Assembly: GCA_009663005.1 (NCBI GenBank)
Contig: CM018891.1
Coordinates: forward strand, 2,242,965 to 2,275,464
DNA length: 32,500 bases
Reading direction: 5' to 3'
Source of the DNA: Actinidia chinensis
Taxonomy: Eukaryota; Streptophyta; Magnoliopsida; Ericales; Actinidiaceae
Positions 1 through 9,948 of this stretch are shown here, piece by piece. Both the position numbers and the translations under genes were made by a program. Position 1 is the first letter of the stretch; each line of letters opens with the position of its first letter. The notes under the pieces were generated by a model that ran no database searches, was not told the origin of the DNA, and was given only the letters and a program-made list of their open reading frames with translations.

Positions 1-799
1 TTTTTATATTTTATTTATTTTTTAGGTTGTAAAACTCTAACGAGTACGCTTAAAATATGATCATTTTTTTTTGCGTAGTACCCATAAACACAAATAATTA
101 CTAGTATAGAATAAATTGTATATATACTGTGTAGAATAGTATAAGAGGTAATTTTCCGAACGAGACTTCTAGTGCGATGGATTGCAAAAAGATTTGGTCA
201 AGGAAACAAAACTTGTGCCATTCCCATGGAGAACACAAAGGAGCAACAAAACTCAACTTGACCATGAAATGACTGAACAACCCTCCTAAAAGCAGGCTTT
301 GGAACAATGTGGACACTCCCATCCCTCACCATCTTTGTCTATACCATATGTTATTGCAAATGCAAGACGAACTTTTCTTTAGAGAGCTGCGAGAGTGTTT
401 TTTCACCGTCACTTTTAAAATACTATAAAATAAAATTAATTTCGTTTTACAAGTATAAAATTTTTCACGGTTTCCATATGAACACGAAAATAGTTTCTTT
501 CAATGTTTTTATACTATACCAACTAAATTCAAAATTAATTAATTTGGATTAGTTATTCTATGATGCTTTTCTATTGCAATTTTTGGATTAATTTATTTTA
601 TGATGCTTTTCTATTGAAACTTTCCATATAAAAAGATAGACAAGAAAAAACATATGTTGTGTCAATGACACCAAAGAGATATTAAATGAATAAAATTACG
701 ATGGAATATTAGCCTATATTGTAAAAGAATACAATACAATAAGGAAATTATGCATTCATAGACTTCATGTAGGTATTCTTGTGAATATCTGGTATTGTA
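1..799. other. AT-rich intergenic DNA
   Basis: No coding region is supported here. Open frames are short, low-complexity and without recognisable motifs. The stretch holds a small tandem duplication (listed separately) and runs into a copia integrase remnant at its right edge, so part of it may be unrecognised debris from the same element. Confidence 0.6.
543..620. repeat. 39-base tandem duplication, two copies
   Basis: Two adjacent copies begin TTTGGATTA and share the core ATGATGCTTTTCTATTG. Copy one is about 543-581 and copy two about 582-620, with a few substitutions and a one-base length shift between them. This looks like a local slippage or unequal-exchange duplication with no evident function. 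Confidence 0.7.
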
Positions 800-1137
800 G
801 ATTTATACATAAGAATGCAGTGATTTGGTAGATAATTTCGTGTTCTCCACAGTATTCACTAATCGGTAATTCATATTCACCACCTTGGTTGAATTTGTCT
901 GAAGATTCATTATTACTCTTTAGCAAGTACACAATACAGTATTTCGTACTGTCATCAATAAAAGTAATGAAATACTTATTTACATTGAGTGTTTAGATAT
1001 ACTTCAAATCATATACATCAGTGTAGATTAAAAACAATGGTTCAGCACTTTTTTCAACCGAATGAAACGAGGATCATGCTAACTTCGCCTCAACACAAAT
1101 CTCAAACTTGTGATTTTCATATTTGCCTATGCCGAGC
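800..1137 (-). pseudogene. Ty1/copia polyprotein fragment: GAG-pre-integrase end and integrase core
   Basis: On the minus strand one reading frame gives a run typical of copia Pol: first the tail of the GAG-pre-integrase zinc-finger region (KYENHKFEICVEAKL), then an 'EPLFLIYTDVYDLK' stretch, then the integrase core start NKYFITFIDDSTKYC with its first catalytic aspartate, followed by VYLLKSNNE. Copia integrase inserts a strand-transfer core of roughly 150 residues. Here the frame jumps from DKFN directly to GGEYE, so the middle of the core is deleted, and the second and third acidic residues cannot be assigned with confidence. Two in-frame stops (TGA after KLA and TAA after KYI) prove it is dead. 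No LTR partner was found nearby, so this is an orphan internal scrap. The family call is firm; the exact ends are approximate. Confidence 0.85.
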
Positions 1138-2938
1138 AAAAAATAACATGTGTAGGCAACACACCACAGGTTGTGTGTCTGGACTGAGTGAACAAGCCTT
1201 CCACTGGTCGATCACTTCATGCCGACCGCATAACTGACCTAGTCAAACTATCCACTGGCAGACTAATAATGTCAAGCACATAATGTATTCTCCCGACAAA
1301 ATTTGAGTAGTGTCACGGCATAAAACGAGTAAATCACTCCAAAGGCCAAACATTCCAATGTTAAACAAAGGGCAGCCACGCATGATTGCTTAATGACGTA
1401 GCCTCTCAACTCAACAAAACCGATCAAGATCAAGCCGCACACGATTGACCACCCAGGGGTTAAAATAGTAATTGTCCTAAATTTTGGGATTAATCTGTAA
1501 CTACTAAAAGTCATGGGATAAAATATAAAGTAGTAATTACATAAACTTTTTAAGTTAAAACTATAATTCCCAAATCTGGGTAAAATCTATAAATTTTTCA
1601 AAATAGAGAAAAATCTATAATATACTAAACTAGTAAAACTCGGTAATTTTCAAAAATCTGGATAACCCTATAATTTTCAAAATATCAGGGAAGAGGTCCT
1701 CCCGTGTCAGTGCCTCCGCCCGCCACCACGACTTGCTCACTAGCGCCGCCATGACGTGCCCTCTATTATTTGGGGATTTTCTTTTGCAAAGTTTTTTAAT
1801 TTTTATTTTATAAGTAAGATCTTGAATTTGTTGGATTTTAAAAATTTGGTGACACTACCAGAAAACTGATTATTCCGGTGAATTACAGAGAAATATCTCC
1901 TTTTTTCTCCATACTTCTTCTACATAGATCTATTCTCTCAAAAACAAATCTCACTGAAACCAGTTTTCCTATTGAAATTATGTAGATTGGCTTCTGAGTA
2001 TGTGTTGTTGGGTTTTCTTACATATTTGAGTTGTCCAATTTAATGTAATTCTCATCATAATTGTAATAATATTCTACCCGTCGACAAAAAATTAATATGT
2101 TTAAATATTTTTTTAATATATTTTTTTTCCTTTCACAAATTTTTGATTATTTAAATCATCTAATAATTAATAAAAAATATCAAACGATCTAGTTCAGATG
2201 AAAAGGTTCCACCTTAATCGAACAATTATATGGATGCTATCTCATGTCATCTACAGACAAAAAACAACATGGACGGAGTCAAATGGGTATGAACATAATA
2301 AGTCTGAGGAGAAAAAAAGGTGTGATGTTGAATTCGAGTCTTTATCGTTATAAATTGCAATGTTCTTCTTTTATCCCCTCTTATCGATTTTCAAAATAAT
2401 AATAATTTGTCACAAAACCGAAAATGTACCAATTATATGTATTTTCATTTGTTATTCTTACAAATTCAATATTTATACATAACCTTACAGTCTAATGCTG
2501 TTAAAACATGTTCAAAGGCTCCCGTGTAATGACGAGATTACCCCCTTTTCCAAAATCTCTCCCTCCATTTCTCTTTCTAGTTTCGCTAAGAATATATTTG
2601 GATTAATAATTTTAGGAGTGGTTTGTGGAGAAAAAACAAAAATAAGGGGGAAAATGTTGAATTTATCAATTTTTTCTTTTTCTTTTTCTTTTTCCGCAGC
2701 TACCCTGTTTTGTGTGATTTGGGTGTAAGGGTATTACTGACTTTTAGGTGTAGTTGGCTCATTGAAGATGTTAAGTTCCGGGTTTTCTTAAAGCTTTACA
2801 CAGTTCGCATTTTTACTTAAATTTTCAATATGCAGTTTTTATTTTTAATTATGTCAATCAACCCCTTAAATATTAAATCAATTGTCGAAAGAGTCACGCT
2901 AACGCTTTCCATGCGGCTTCACAAAATTTTTGTTTTGG
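1138..2938. other. Intergenic DNA, probably old retroelement debris
   Basis: No gene is supported. The left part (to about 1450) is less AT-rich than its surroundings and adjoins the copia integrase scrap, so it is probably retroelement-derived. A degenerate AT repeat follows (separate entry). A GC-rich patch lies near 1700-1760 and a TTTTTC hexanucleotide run near 2670-2695. The short open frames in the hexanucleotide run are low-complexity artefacts. Confidence 0.5.
1440..1690. repeat. Degenerate short-period repeat resembling a copia leader
   Basis: A loose array of 25-35-base units carries recurring pieces such as AATCTATAA, TAGTAATT and CTATAATT separated by GGG-containing spacers. The untranslated leader of the copia element at about 9180-9340 has the same style of units (for example GGGATCAATCTATAATTA). 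Shared ancestry is an inference from this resemblance; the units are too diverged to align reliably by eye. Confidence 0.4.

Positions 2939-2965
<27 letters not shown>
2939..2965. repeat. Homopolymer T run (27 bases)
   Basis: An uninterrupted run of 27 T. It could be the tail of an old minus-strand retroposed sequence or simple slippage. No poly-A-bearing element body was recognised beside it. Confidence 0.85.
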
Positions 2966-2970
<5 letters not shown>

Positions 2971-3463
2971 TTTTTCCTGTTATTTTATCAAATAATAGTT
3001 AATGGAAGAACCACATTAACACTTTACCTAAAATGTATAGAACTTAATTGATACTATTCCTAATAAGGGTCAAAATGATACTTTGATAAAATATAAGAGT
3101 GCAAAGTGCATTTTAACTCTTTAAACTATGTGGTTCCCTCCGTAGATCGTAATCATAAATGAGAAGTAAAAAAATTTTAAAATTTAAAATAAACGGTTAA
3201 AATTGACTTATGTGTGTGAATTCCAATAATTAAATGAATTTAAACCATTCATTTTAAATTCTAATAACATTTTTAAAATCGTCCACACTAGACCTAGTAA
3301 AATAACCAAGAGGACTTTGACACTCTTTAGGTAAGTATGAATTACGGTTATGTAGGTCGTGACCTAACACAATAAAAGAGTTATTAATTATGGCTAATTT
3401 ATGGGCCAGATTTAGGTTTTCTAAATTAGATGTATACTCTTTATATTTTGAAAACGAGATTCA

Positions 3464-3665
3464 GGCTTCGTTTAGTACCAGTATTTCGGCTAACTTTTTT
3501 TAAGCTAATTTGCAAAAAAGTTAGTCAGATTTTGCTTTTTTCTTTTTTTTTTTTGTGTCTTTTTAGTTAAAGTAAAACCAGAAAAGCAAAAAAGTAAAAA
3601 AAAAATAATTTTTTTGGTAACAAGTTTAAAAAAAACTTGGCTTTTAAGTATTACCAAACGGAGCC
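3464..3665. mobile_element. MITE, family B copy 1 (Tourist/Harbinger-like ends)
   Basis: The left end GGCTTCGTTTAGTACC and the right end TACCAAACGGAGCC are inverted copies with a few mismatches. The bases outside both ends are TCA, a possible 3-base target duplication. The interior is T-rich then A-rich and self-complementary, with the pieces AGTTAAAGTAAAACCAG and AAGTTTAAAAAAAACTTGG that recur in the copies at 13882 and 32190. There is no coding capacity. Length and ends fit a non-autonomous DNA transposon mobilised in trans. Confidence 0.7.
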
Positions 3666-3668
3666 TCA

Positions 3669-5061
3669 ATATAGATTCAAAATAAAAAAAGACAATTGCA
3701 GTAATTCAAATGTCATAAAAAATATAAAAAAATATTGATTAGTACAAGATTTGAAAAATAAACCATGTAAACATTTTCTTCTAGCATTTATAGCACAAAG
3801 AGTAGTATTAATCAAGCTTTTATGAATGTGGGTCACAATATGTATATATAAGCATAGATCTTATCGGAAATTGATACGACAACAAAAATTAAATGGTCCA
3901 TCCCTAGTTTGCTTCTTTCCCAACGTGAGGCACACAATCTTTTGTCCTTAATAAAATGTCAATACACATCTTATATCATTGGTACTTATTATATGGCTAA
4001 AATTACGGCAAGTTATCATTTTTGACAAGTCAAACATGTCATTACGACGTAGGTAAACTGAATAAAAATATAATTTAATCATAAATTTTAATAAAATTAA
4101 TTTTTGATTGGTAACATAGTCATAAATTTTTATAAACTTTTTATGATTGTATCCCTACGAATTCATAAAAAAACTATAAAGATTCATAAAATTTATCAAA
4201 CATATCAATAAAATTTATAATAAATTCATTCATAACCAAATATTTGATAATAATGGCCACAAAAATTCGTAACAAAACCAATATGATTCATAAAAATAAT
4301 TTGACAACTGGTTTTCACTAATGACAGTTGGATTCCACTTTAATTGGTGAGTTTTATGGCAATTAATGCTCTAAAATCACACTAATTTCTAATAATAACT
4401 ATAATCAAATCAAACCAATTCATAACCAAACCATGTTATATTATAAAGGCCGACACATATTTCGATGTGGACCCTACTTTAATTATTATGTGAACCCACT
4501 ATAATTAATACAAGGATCCCCCGTAAAATGGACCATAAATCATCATAAAAAACACCATAAATTTTCATAAAGCATAAATCATCATAAAACACATCACTAG
4601 AATTTGTAACTTTATCCACAAAAAATCATAACAAATTTATTAACAGGTTGTCTGGATAGCAGATATTTGAGAATAAATAGTTTAAAGGTTCATATTAAAT
4701 TTTGAGAATCCAATGGTAGAGAAGATGGGTGCAAAGCTTACTCCCAAATAAGATTTTTACCTCTTATTTAGGGTGTAAGATGGTGATGTATACTGCAATT
4801 TCAGTCACATAATATATGTAAATTATATGAGGTGTGTATTGTAGCATTTCTGTAATTTTTTTTTCATTTTAATTTCCCCCTTCTTTATAAAATTGGGCTT
4901 AATAAATGTTTGTTGTTTTATTAAACACGCTGAGCAGTTTTCACTGGCTGAAAAATCTTCACCCAACTCATTCCTTTCCCTATAATATCTTAATGCCAGG
5001 CCATATTCTTCTGAGGTATACCCAAAAATGAGATTGAGATATGCTTTGTAAACATGCTAAT
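3669..5061. other. AT-rich intergenic DNA with a CATAAA-rich tract
   Basis: No gene is supported. From about 4070 to 4640 the sequence is dominated by recurring CATAAATT, TTCATAAA and ATCATAAAA pieces with no fixed period, so it reads as low-complexity rather than a true satellite. The remainder shows nothing recognisable. Confidence 0.55.
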
Positions 5062-5203
5062 AAGGTTGTGTTTGGATCCGAATTTGGTGAAGAAAAAATA
5101 AATAAAAATAAATAAATTAGACAATTAACCGTTCGAAATTATTGAATCATTTTACCATTTCTATATTTTTTTATCACCAAATTCTTTGTCCAAATACAGC
5201 TTA
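5062..5203. mobile_element. MITE, family A copy 1
   Basis: The left end reads GGTTGTGTTTGGATCCGAAT followed by TTGGTGAAGAAAAAATAAA. The right end, TATCACCAAATTCTTTGTCC then AAATACAGC, is its inverted copy. TAA lies outside the left end and TTA outside the right end, in the style of Tourist/Harbinger target sites. The centre contains TTGAATCATTTTACC, similar to the TGAATCATCTA in other family members at 13074, 24658 and 31563. Confidence 0.75.
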
Positions 5204-5255
5204 AGTGACTTACTTAATAGTTACATTCAAAAATTGTTTTGAAGTACTAATAGAG

Positions 5256-5488
5256 ATGGTACCAAACAGGTTGTTAAAAGAATCACCAAGAATGGCATCT
5301 ATAGTACCGTAATTTCCCAACAACCGTAATTTACCTAGCACAAACAGTTCCTTAAACTCAATTTTTGCTATTTAATTGTAGGAAACAAGATCAAGAAAGG
5401 ATGGAACATTAATATTGATGCCAGATCCATACACCTTGATCCTACAGTCTACATGGACCCTGACAAGTTTATTCCTTCAAGATTTGAT
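5256..5488 (+). pseudogene. Cytochrome P450 fragment (CYP85-clan-like), K-helix part plus one exon
   Basis: Two pieces of one P450 survive. From 5256 to 5318 a frame reads KESPRMASIVP, stop, FP, which matches the K-helix region (the ExxR motif is kept as ESPR) of CYP85-clan enzymes, where the family usually has a tryptophan at the stop. After about 60 bases of intron, an acceptor TTGTAG at 5376-5381 leads into an exon (5382-5488) encoding KIKKGWNINIDARSIHLDP and then PDKFIPSRFD. These are the KGW and PSRFD landmarks between the K-helix and the haem-binding loop. It ends at a plausible donor, GAT followed by GTTTGT. P450s of this clan are ER-bound monooxygenases of steroid, terpenoid and hormone pathways. 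The haem-cysteine exon and all N-terminal exons are missing within view, so this is a pseudogene fragment. The clan call is fairly secure; the family within the clan is not. Confidence 0.8.
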
Positions 5489-5632
5489 GTTTGTTTCTTA
5501 ATATTCTTATATTCATTTCAATTTTTTATCCGTGAAAGTGTTTTAAAATTTTGCAAAGCGGATTAATGTTTATAAAAAAATTTGTATTATTCACCTCCTA
5601 GTGAGCAGAGAAAATCTATAAGTACTTCATTT

Positions 5633-5728
5633 TTTGTCTCATTTTCTATAATCCGTTAAATCAAAGACCCAAACATAGCATTAGAGAGCTTGTGCTTTGA
5701 TTTAACGGATTATATAAAATGAGACAAA
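5633..5728. repeat. 34-base inverted repeat with 28-base loop (hairpin element)
   Basis: The left arm at 5633-5666 (starting TTTGTCTCATTT) and the right arm at 5695-5728 (ending AAATGAGACAAA) are complementary at 33 of 34 positions. The loop is 5667-5694. It could be a very short MITE, the core of a longer decayed one, or a hairpin created by local inversion. No clear target duplication was found. Confidence 0.8.
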
Positions 5729-6251
5729 CAAGGACCGTGAGTGTGGACTGTTAATAGCTCAAACCTCAAACCATGGGACACAACCATCACCACAAAATCA
5801 GTTGGCTAGAAAATGGGTATAAACAAAAATTGGAATGAGTTGTAACATAACAAGATTTGTTCATTTGTGTCCAGTCCAAGCAAGGAAACATAGAGACAAT
5901 GGGAAATTAATGTTATGATGTGTTTGTTGATGGATCAAGGCTTCTTGGAGAATCGACTTCACAGTAAATTCTGACCCCTTTGCATGTGGTCTCTTCCCGA
6001 GTCCAAGTCATTCATCCAAGCGGTTCACTTGTAAGTCTAGTTAAGAATATCATCTATACAAAAAATCGGATTGATGAAAATTTATTTTATTGAATAATAT
6101 TTATTTGGATGACAAGCATGTTAACCAAACGAAACTAAAAGTCTTATGCATGACACATTTTAAGACACCTAATAAACACCATTTAACTAGAAATATTATT
6201 AAGTAGATTTAAAATATAAATATTTTATTGTATTTTATACCGTAATTGGAC
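5729..6251. other. Intergenic DNA
   Basis: Nothing recognisable. A search by eye for the missing haem-binding P450 exon (FxxGxRxCxG) downstream of the P450 fragment found none here. Confidence 0.5.
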
Positions 6252-6436
6252 TAAGGTCTTGTTTAATAAAACTGAATGCTGAGTTCTGAAAGCTGAAAAA
6301 TAGGTACTAATAATTGAAAGTTAAAAAAATATTTAGTAAAAATATAAGAGTTGAATTGAAACATGGATATATTCAATAAGCTAGATCTAAATCTAATTTA
6401 TATATTTCACATTGTTTTTTATCTTTCAATTTATAA

Positions 6437-6588
6437 AAGAAGTTATGGTGGCTTGGTGGTGATTTGGTGGTAGTGATGTGGCGGCAGTGGTAGCGATAAT
6501 AATGTAATCTTGGTGATGGTTATGATACTAACAAAACGATGTTGATTGTTGTGGTGGTGGAGGGAGAGTGGTGTGGTGGAGGTGTGGA
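6437..6588. repeat. GTG/GGT-rich low-complexity tract, left part
   Basis: An imperfect GGT/GTG trinucleotide tract (GGTGGTGATTTGGTGGTAG and similar). It continues at 9949-10370 on the other side of the copia element and was a single tract before that insertion. Confidence 0.8.
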
Positions 6589-7015
6589 TGTTGTGCTCAA
6601 AATCAAATCAACCATACACAAGATAATAAAGATTTATGTGGTTCGGCCAATGATATCTACGTCCATGAAAAAAAAATCAATAATCCACTAATCGAACGAA
6701 GATGATTACAAAAGGAGGAGACTCACTCTCTCATAATCTCTCTATATCTTGCCTCTCACTCTCAACACCTCTTTCACAGCTCACACCCACAAAAATCTCA
6801 GCACCCTACCCTCTCTTTTATAGACCAAGGGAAGGAGGTGGTAGACTTTCAATGGTTATCCTATTCTGCTTAGGAAAACCTATCACAACTCAAGATTAAC
6901 TCTTCAAAAGATAATCTTTCAAGAGTTCTAGGTAACTTGAGAATTTCACTCTCACATGGACACCCCATGTGAGCCAACCGAGCTTGGCCCCAAATATGTG
7001 AGTTTGAACTCAACA
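6589..7015 (-). repeat. 3' LTR of the copia element
   Basis: It begins TGTTGTGCTCAAAATC and ends GAACTCAACA in plus-strand reading. It shares long blocks with the right LTR, for example TCAATAATCCACTAATCGAA and ACTCACTCTCTCATAATCTC. It has about 50 bases near 6785-6840 that the right copy lacks. A short palindrome (CTCACATGG...CCATGTGAG, 6951-6973) is conserved in both LTRs. Confidence 0.9.
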
Positions 7016-7029
7016 ATCTCCCCCCTTTA
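7016..7029 (-). other. Polypurine tract of the copia element
   Basis: Minus-strand reading gives TAAAGGGGGGAGAT directly followed by the LTR start TGTTGAGTT. A purine run abutting a TG-starting LTR is the usual plus-strand primer for copia elements, and it fixes the orientation of the element. Confidence 0.85.
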
Positions 7030-7608
7030 GCCCACTGTAGGGTAATCTGATATTTTCAAGTTATCCATCTTGATAGTTTCTGGTCTAGTTCTCCCATAAG
7101 ATCTACAAGACAGCATCCGAGATACCTTGTCCCTCATCAACAGGCTACTTTATTTCCCACCGAAGTATATACACCTCCATACCAAAGTGCTTACACTTTC
7201 TCACCAAGATGCCCTGCACCTTCCACTAGGTTGTGTCGAAAAGTATATCACTTTGCAAGTTGTTGTTGCTCCATCTCTCCTTCCTTGTGTGCACAACTAG
7301 AGAGATCACGACCACTAATCAAATCGGGAGCAAAAGAGACTCGTTTTGGCAGTGGCGCGCCCGTCGTTGTACAGCTCTTCAAAATCGACTTTGTCTCCTT
7401 CCTCTGAACTTCTCTCTAGACATCCTGCATTGGTTACACCACTTGTGTATGGCCAAACCTTCGCACATATCTCAAAGCATCTCCCTGCGCTCTTGTACCA
7501 CTCTAGGTACCCTTGCGCTTACTTTGCGTGCCTCTGTATAACTGTTGCTTCCCTTATACATTCTTCTTACTAGTACCACTATACCCATGATTAATAATAG
7601 CTTCCCCC
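7030..7608. other. Non-coding internal part of the copia element
   Basis: This stretch lies between the polypurine tract and the SINE. Neither strand gives reverse transcriptase or RNase H motifs, and the plus-strand open frames at 7233-7573 are unrelated to known retroelement proteins. It is either 3' untranslated sequence of the element or material brought in by the deletion that removed pol. Confidence 0.55.
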
Positions 7609-7715
7609 TTGAGAACAAGGCTTAGCCCAAGTGGTAAGGGCGGCCTTACCAGGACTTAGGTCCAGGATTCGATTCTCACCCCTGCCCCCGGGCACAAGGC
7701 GCAGTCTCTTCGGGT

Positions 7716-7763
<48 letters not shown>

Positions 7764-7896
7764 TGGTGGCTGCGTCGCATATCCGCGTTTATATCCTGAG
7801 GTGTGAAGGGCTAGTTGCTCAGGGCACAGAGATTAGTCTGAGTGGGCCCAAAGGCCTGTCTAGGACACTCGGTGATTAATCCAAAAATAATAATAA
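7609..7896 (+). mobile_element. tRNA-derived SINE inserted in the copia element
   Basis: The 5' part carries a tRNA-like RNA polymerase III promoter: box A TAGCCCAAGTGG (7623-7634) and box B near 7665-7676 (GGATTCGATTCT), spaced as in a tRNA. A second B-like motif, GTTCGATTCT, lies at 7754-7763. The body ends in a (TAA)n tail at about 7887-7903 rather than poly-A. The host sequence TAATAATAGCTTCCCCC is present on both sides (7592-7608 and 7897-7913), a target duplication of 13-17 bases that overlaps the tail. The SINE is GC-richer than its surroundings and stands opposite to the copia element. The open frame at 7631-7879 is incidental. SINEs rely on LINE machinery; the specific family was not recognised. 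Confidence 0.85.
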
Positions 7897-8043
7897 TAAT
7901 AATAGCTTCCCCCATTTGGACACTCACCTCCAGTCGGTATAACCCTCTAGCCTTCCTTTCTCGCAGCATTTCCTTATTTCCCTTGGAAACTCTCAAAATT
8001 TCTCAACTGGCTTCGAATCTAGCATCCCTATGAAAATTAATTT

Positions 8044-9119
8044 TTTTTGTAGTCTAGGAACAAGCCTTACCTCGATCAATGTTATAGACCTCCTCGTTTG
8101 TCATGCAGAATCAGATTGTTCTTTTTCCAATAACTCTGTTCGCCATGTTATTCACCATCCATACAAGTCTTTCACATGCTGCATATGTAGATAACGTCTC
8201 TCTGTCTCTGCACAAGTGGTAAGCACTGCTTGAATCCAATATACAATCTAACTTTTTATTTGCCAATGCTGCTAGGAGAACATCACTCTCATCCACATAC
8301 ATCATTATTGTTGCTGCTGTCTCTGAAGACTGATCATTCATCTTTGCTTTATACTTTGGGCAATTCTTCTTGATATGCCCCTCCTAGTCAAAATAAAAGC
8401 ACGTAAAAGTGCGACCTCTCAACTGTAACCTCAGTCGTCCTCTGTTGGTACTTCTTTGGTAAGCTTTTTCTTGACTTCGACCTCTTTCCCTTCTTATTTC
8501 TGAGACTAGGGCTCGCGACTTATCACTATCTGTCGTAGCCATCTCTCTCCTCTCTATCTCTTCATTGAATAAGGCATCCTTGACCGTATGCATAGTCAAC
8601 TTCCTATTCGGCACCGAATTGCTGAAAAAAACCACTAATGTCTCCCAACTTTTTAGCAAAGAACTCAAAAGCAGTAGGGACTGCGTCTCATCCTTAAGCT
8701 ATAGGTCAACATTGGCCAATTGATTGGTCAAATTCTAAAACTCACTAGTATGTTTTCGCCTGGTACCACTATAATCCTTCTTTGAAGTTTCAAATTCATA
8801 AGCCTTCTCATCAATAAGGCTTTATTCCGAGATGTTTTCGCCTGGTACATCTCCTCCAACTTGATTCACAATTTATAAGCACTCATCTCTTGTGCTACAA
8901 ATGGAATATCTCATCTCTAATCCACTGTCTGATTTGCCCAATTATCTTTCGATTCATCTTCTTCAATTCCTCATCCTTTGTCGTTGAACGTTTGTCTTCT
9001 TTATTTTTCAAATGGTCATATAAATCCTTGCAGAATAGGATATTCTACATCCTTAGTTTACACAATGTATAATTCGTGGCTGAAAACATGATCATAGGCA
9101 CCAAATTATTCTCCACCAT
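8044..9119 (-). pseudogene. Copia gag and protease remnant
   Basis: Read on the minus strand, an ATG at 9119 opens with MVENNLVPMIMFSATNY, typical of the start of copia Gag. The frame is then broken by stops and shifts until 8668. From there comes the Gag core SLLKSWETLVVFFSNSVPN, then KLTMHTVKDALFNEEIERRE and an arginine-rich stretch. The zinc knuckle (about 8358-8400) reads CFYFD, stop, EGHIKKNC: the second cysteine is phenylalanine and a TAG sits inside the knuckle. After KYKAK comes ETAATIMMYVDESDVLLAA and the protease active-site stretch ILDSSSAYHLC, where the usual D-S/T-G is DSS. The match fades after VIGKRTI, stop, and ends near 8044, where the pol deletion begins. Gag packages retroelement RNA and protease cleaves the polyprotein; neither can function here. 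Confidence 0.9.
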
Positions 9120-9179
9120 CTTACTTCTCCTAAATAGAAACAAAATATCCCAAAATCAACCTCGTGGATAAATTTAAAA

Positions 9180-9340
9180 TGCTGAGAAACCTTAAAAAGG
9201 GCTAAACTGCCAAAATCTAAAACTTAAGGGACTAATCTATAATTATTAGTAACTATAGGGATCAATCTATAATTAAAAGAAACTCTAGGGATCAAACTGT
9301 AATTATTAAAAATTTCAGGGGCTGAAATTATAATTTACTG
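9180..9340. repeat. Degenerate 30-base repeat in the copia leader
   Basis: About four imperfect units follow one another, each with a GGGA or GGGG core and AATCTATAATTA or AAACTGTAATTATTA. They lie between the gag start (9119) and the 5' LTR (9553), so they belong to the untranslated leader of the copia element. Confidence 0.6.
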
Positions 9341-9552
9341 GAGTAATTGGATACAGCAAATGTGGGCGTGACAGAGACTAGATCTAATGCGTCGATCTTC
9401 AAGCGGCGCATGTGGGTGCAACCAGTGTCTATTTTTGACGCAGTTTGATGCTGGAGTTTCGTCTTAATGAGAGGAACATTGTGGTGCTATCATAAATCGA
9501 TTTCAAGTAATTATGAAGAGATTCGAAACTCGACCTGGACTTTGATTTCAAT

Positions 9553-9948
9553 TGTTGTGCTCAAAATTGAATCAACTACACACTAGACAATAAAAATTTA
9601 CGTGATTTGGCCAATGATATCTATGTCCACAGAGAAAAATCAATAATCCACTAATCGAACGAAGAAGATTACAAAAGAAAAAGACTCACTCTCTCATAAT
9701 CTCTCTTTATCTTGCCTCTCACTCTCAATATCTCTTTCACAACTTACTCCTATTGGCTGGACTTTCAATGGTTATCCTATTCTACATTGGAAAACATATT
9801 CTAACTCAAGATTAACTATTCAAGAGATAATTCTTTCAAGAGTTCTAGACTTGAGAGTTTCATTCTCACATGGATACCCCATGTGAGACAACTGGGCTTG
9901 GGCCCAAATATGTGGATTTGAACTCATTCAGGTTGGTTGGACTCAACA
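9553..9948 (-). repeat. 5' LTR of the copia element
   Basis: It starts TGTTGTGCTCAAAATTG and ends GGACTCAACA in plus-strand reading. Compared with the left LTR it lacks about 50 bases in the middle and has about 19 extra bases (ATTCAGGTTGGTTGGACTC) just before its outer end. The palindrome CTCACATGG...CCATGTGAG is kept at 9865-9887. Confidence 0.9.

Larger units (their letters stand above)
6589..9948 (-). mobile_element. Degenerate Ty1/copia LTR retrotransposon with a large pol deletion
   Basis: Two similar LTRs in direct orientation bound the element (6589-7015 and 9553-9948; about 85% alike by eye). Both have TGTTG...CAACA ends, and GTGGA on the left against ATGGA on the right is a plausible 5-base target duplication with one change. 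The coding remnant and the polypurine tract place it on the minus strand, so the right LTR is the 5' LTR. The interior keeps an untranslated leader, gag and the start of protease. Integrase, reverse transcriptase and RNase H are absent, so the copy cannot move itself. A primer-binding site complementary to initiator Met-tRNA is not visible next to 9553. A SINE has inserted at about 7609. LTR divergence indicates an old insertion. Confidence 0.88.

Noticed and set aside
4040..4640. Possible satellite array of CATAAA-type units
   Set aside because: No constant period or alignable units; it reads as AT-rich low-complexity sequence.
5880..6040. Possible haem-binding exon of the P450 downstream of the fragment
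   Set aside because: No frame gives FxxGxRxCxG or nearby conserved residues; stops are frequent.
7620..7695. Possible functional tRNA gene
   Set aside because: A and B boxes are present, but the sequence does not form a full cloverleaf with a paired acceptor stem, and it is embedded in a SINE with target duplications.
7631..7879. 82-codon plus-strand frame
   Set aside because: It coincides with the body of the tRNA-derived SINE and has no protein features.
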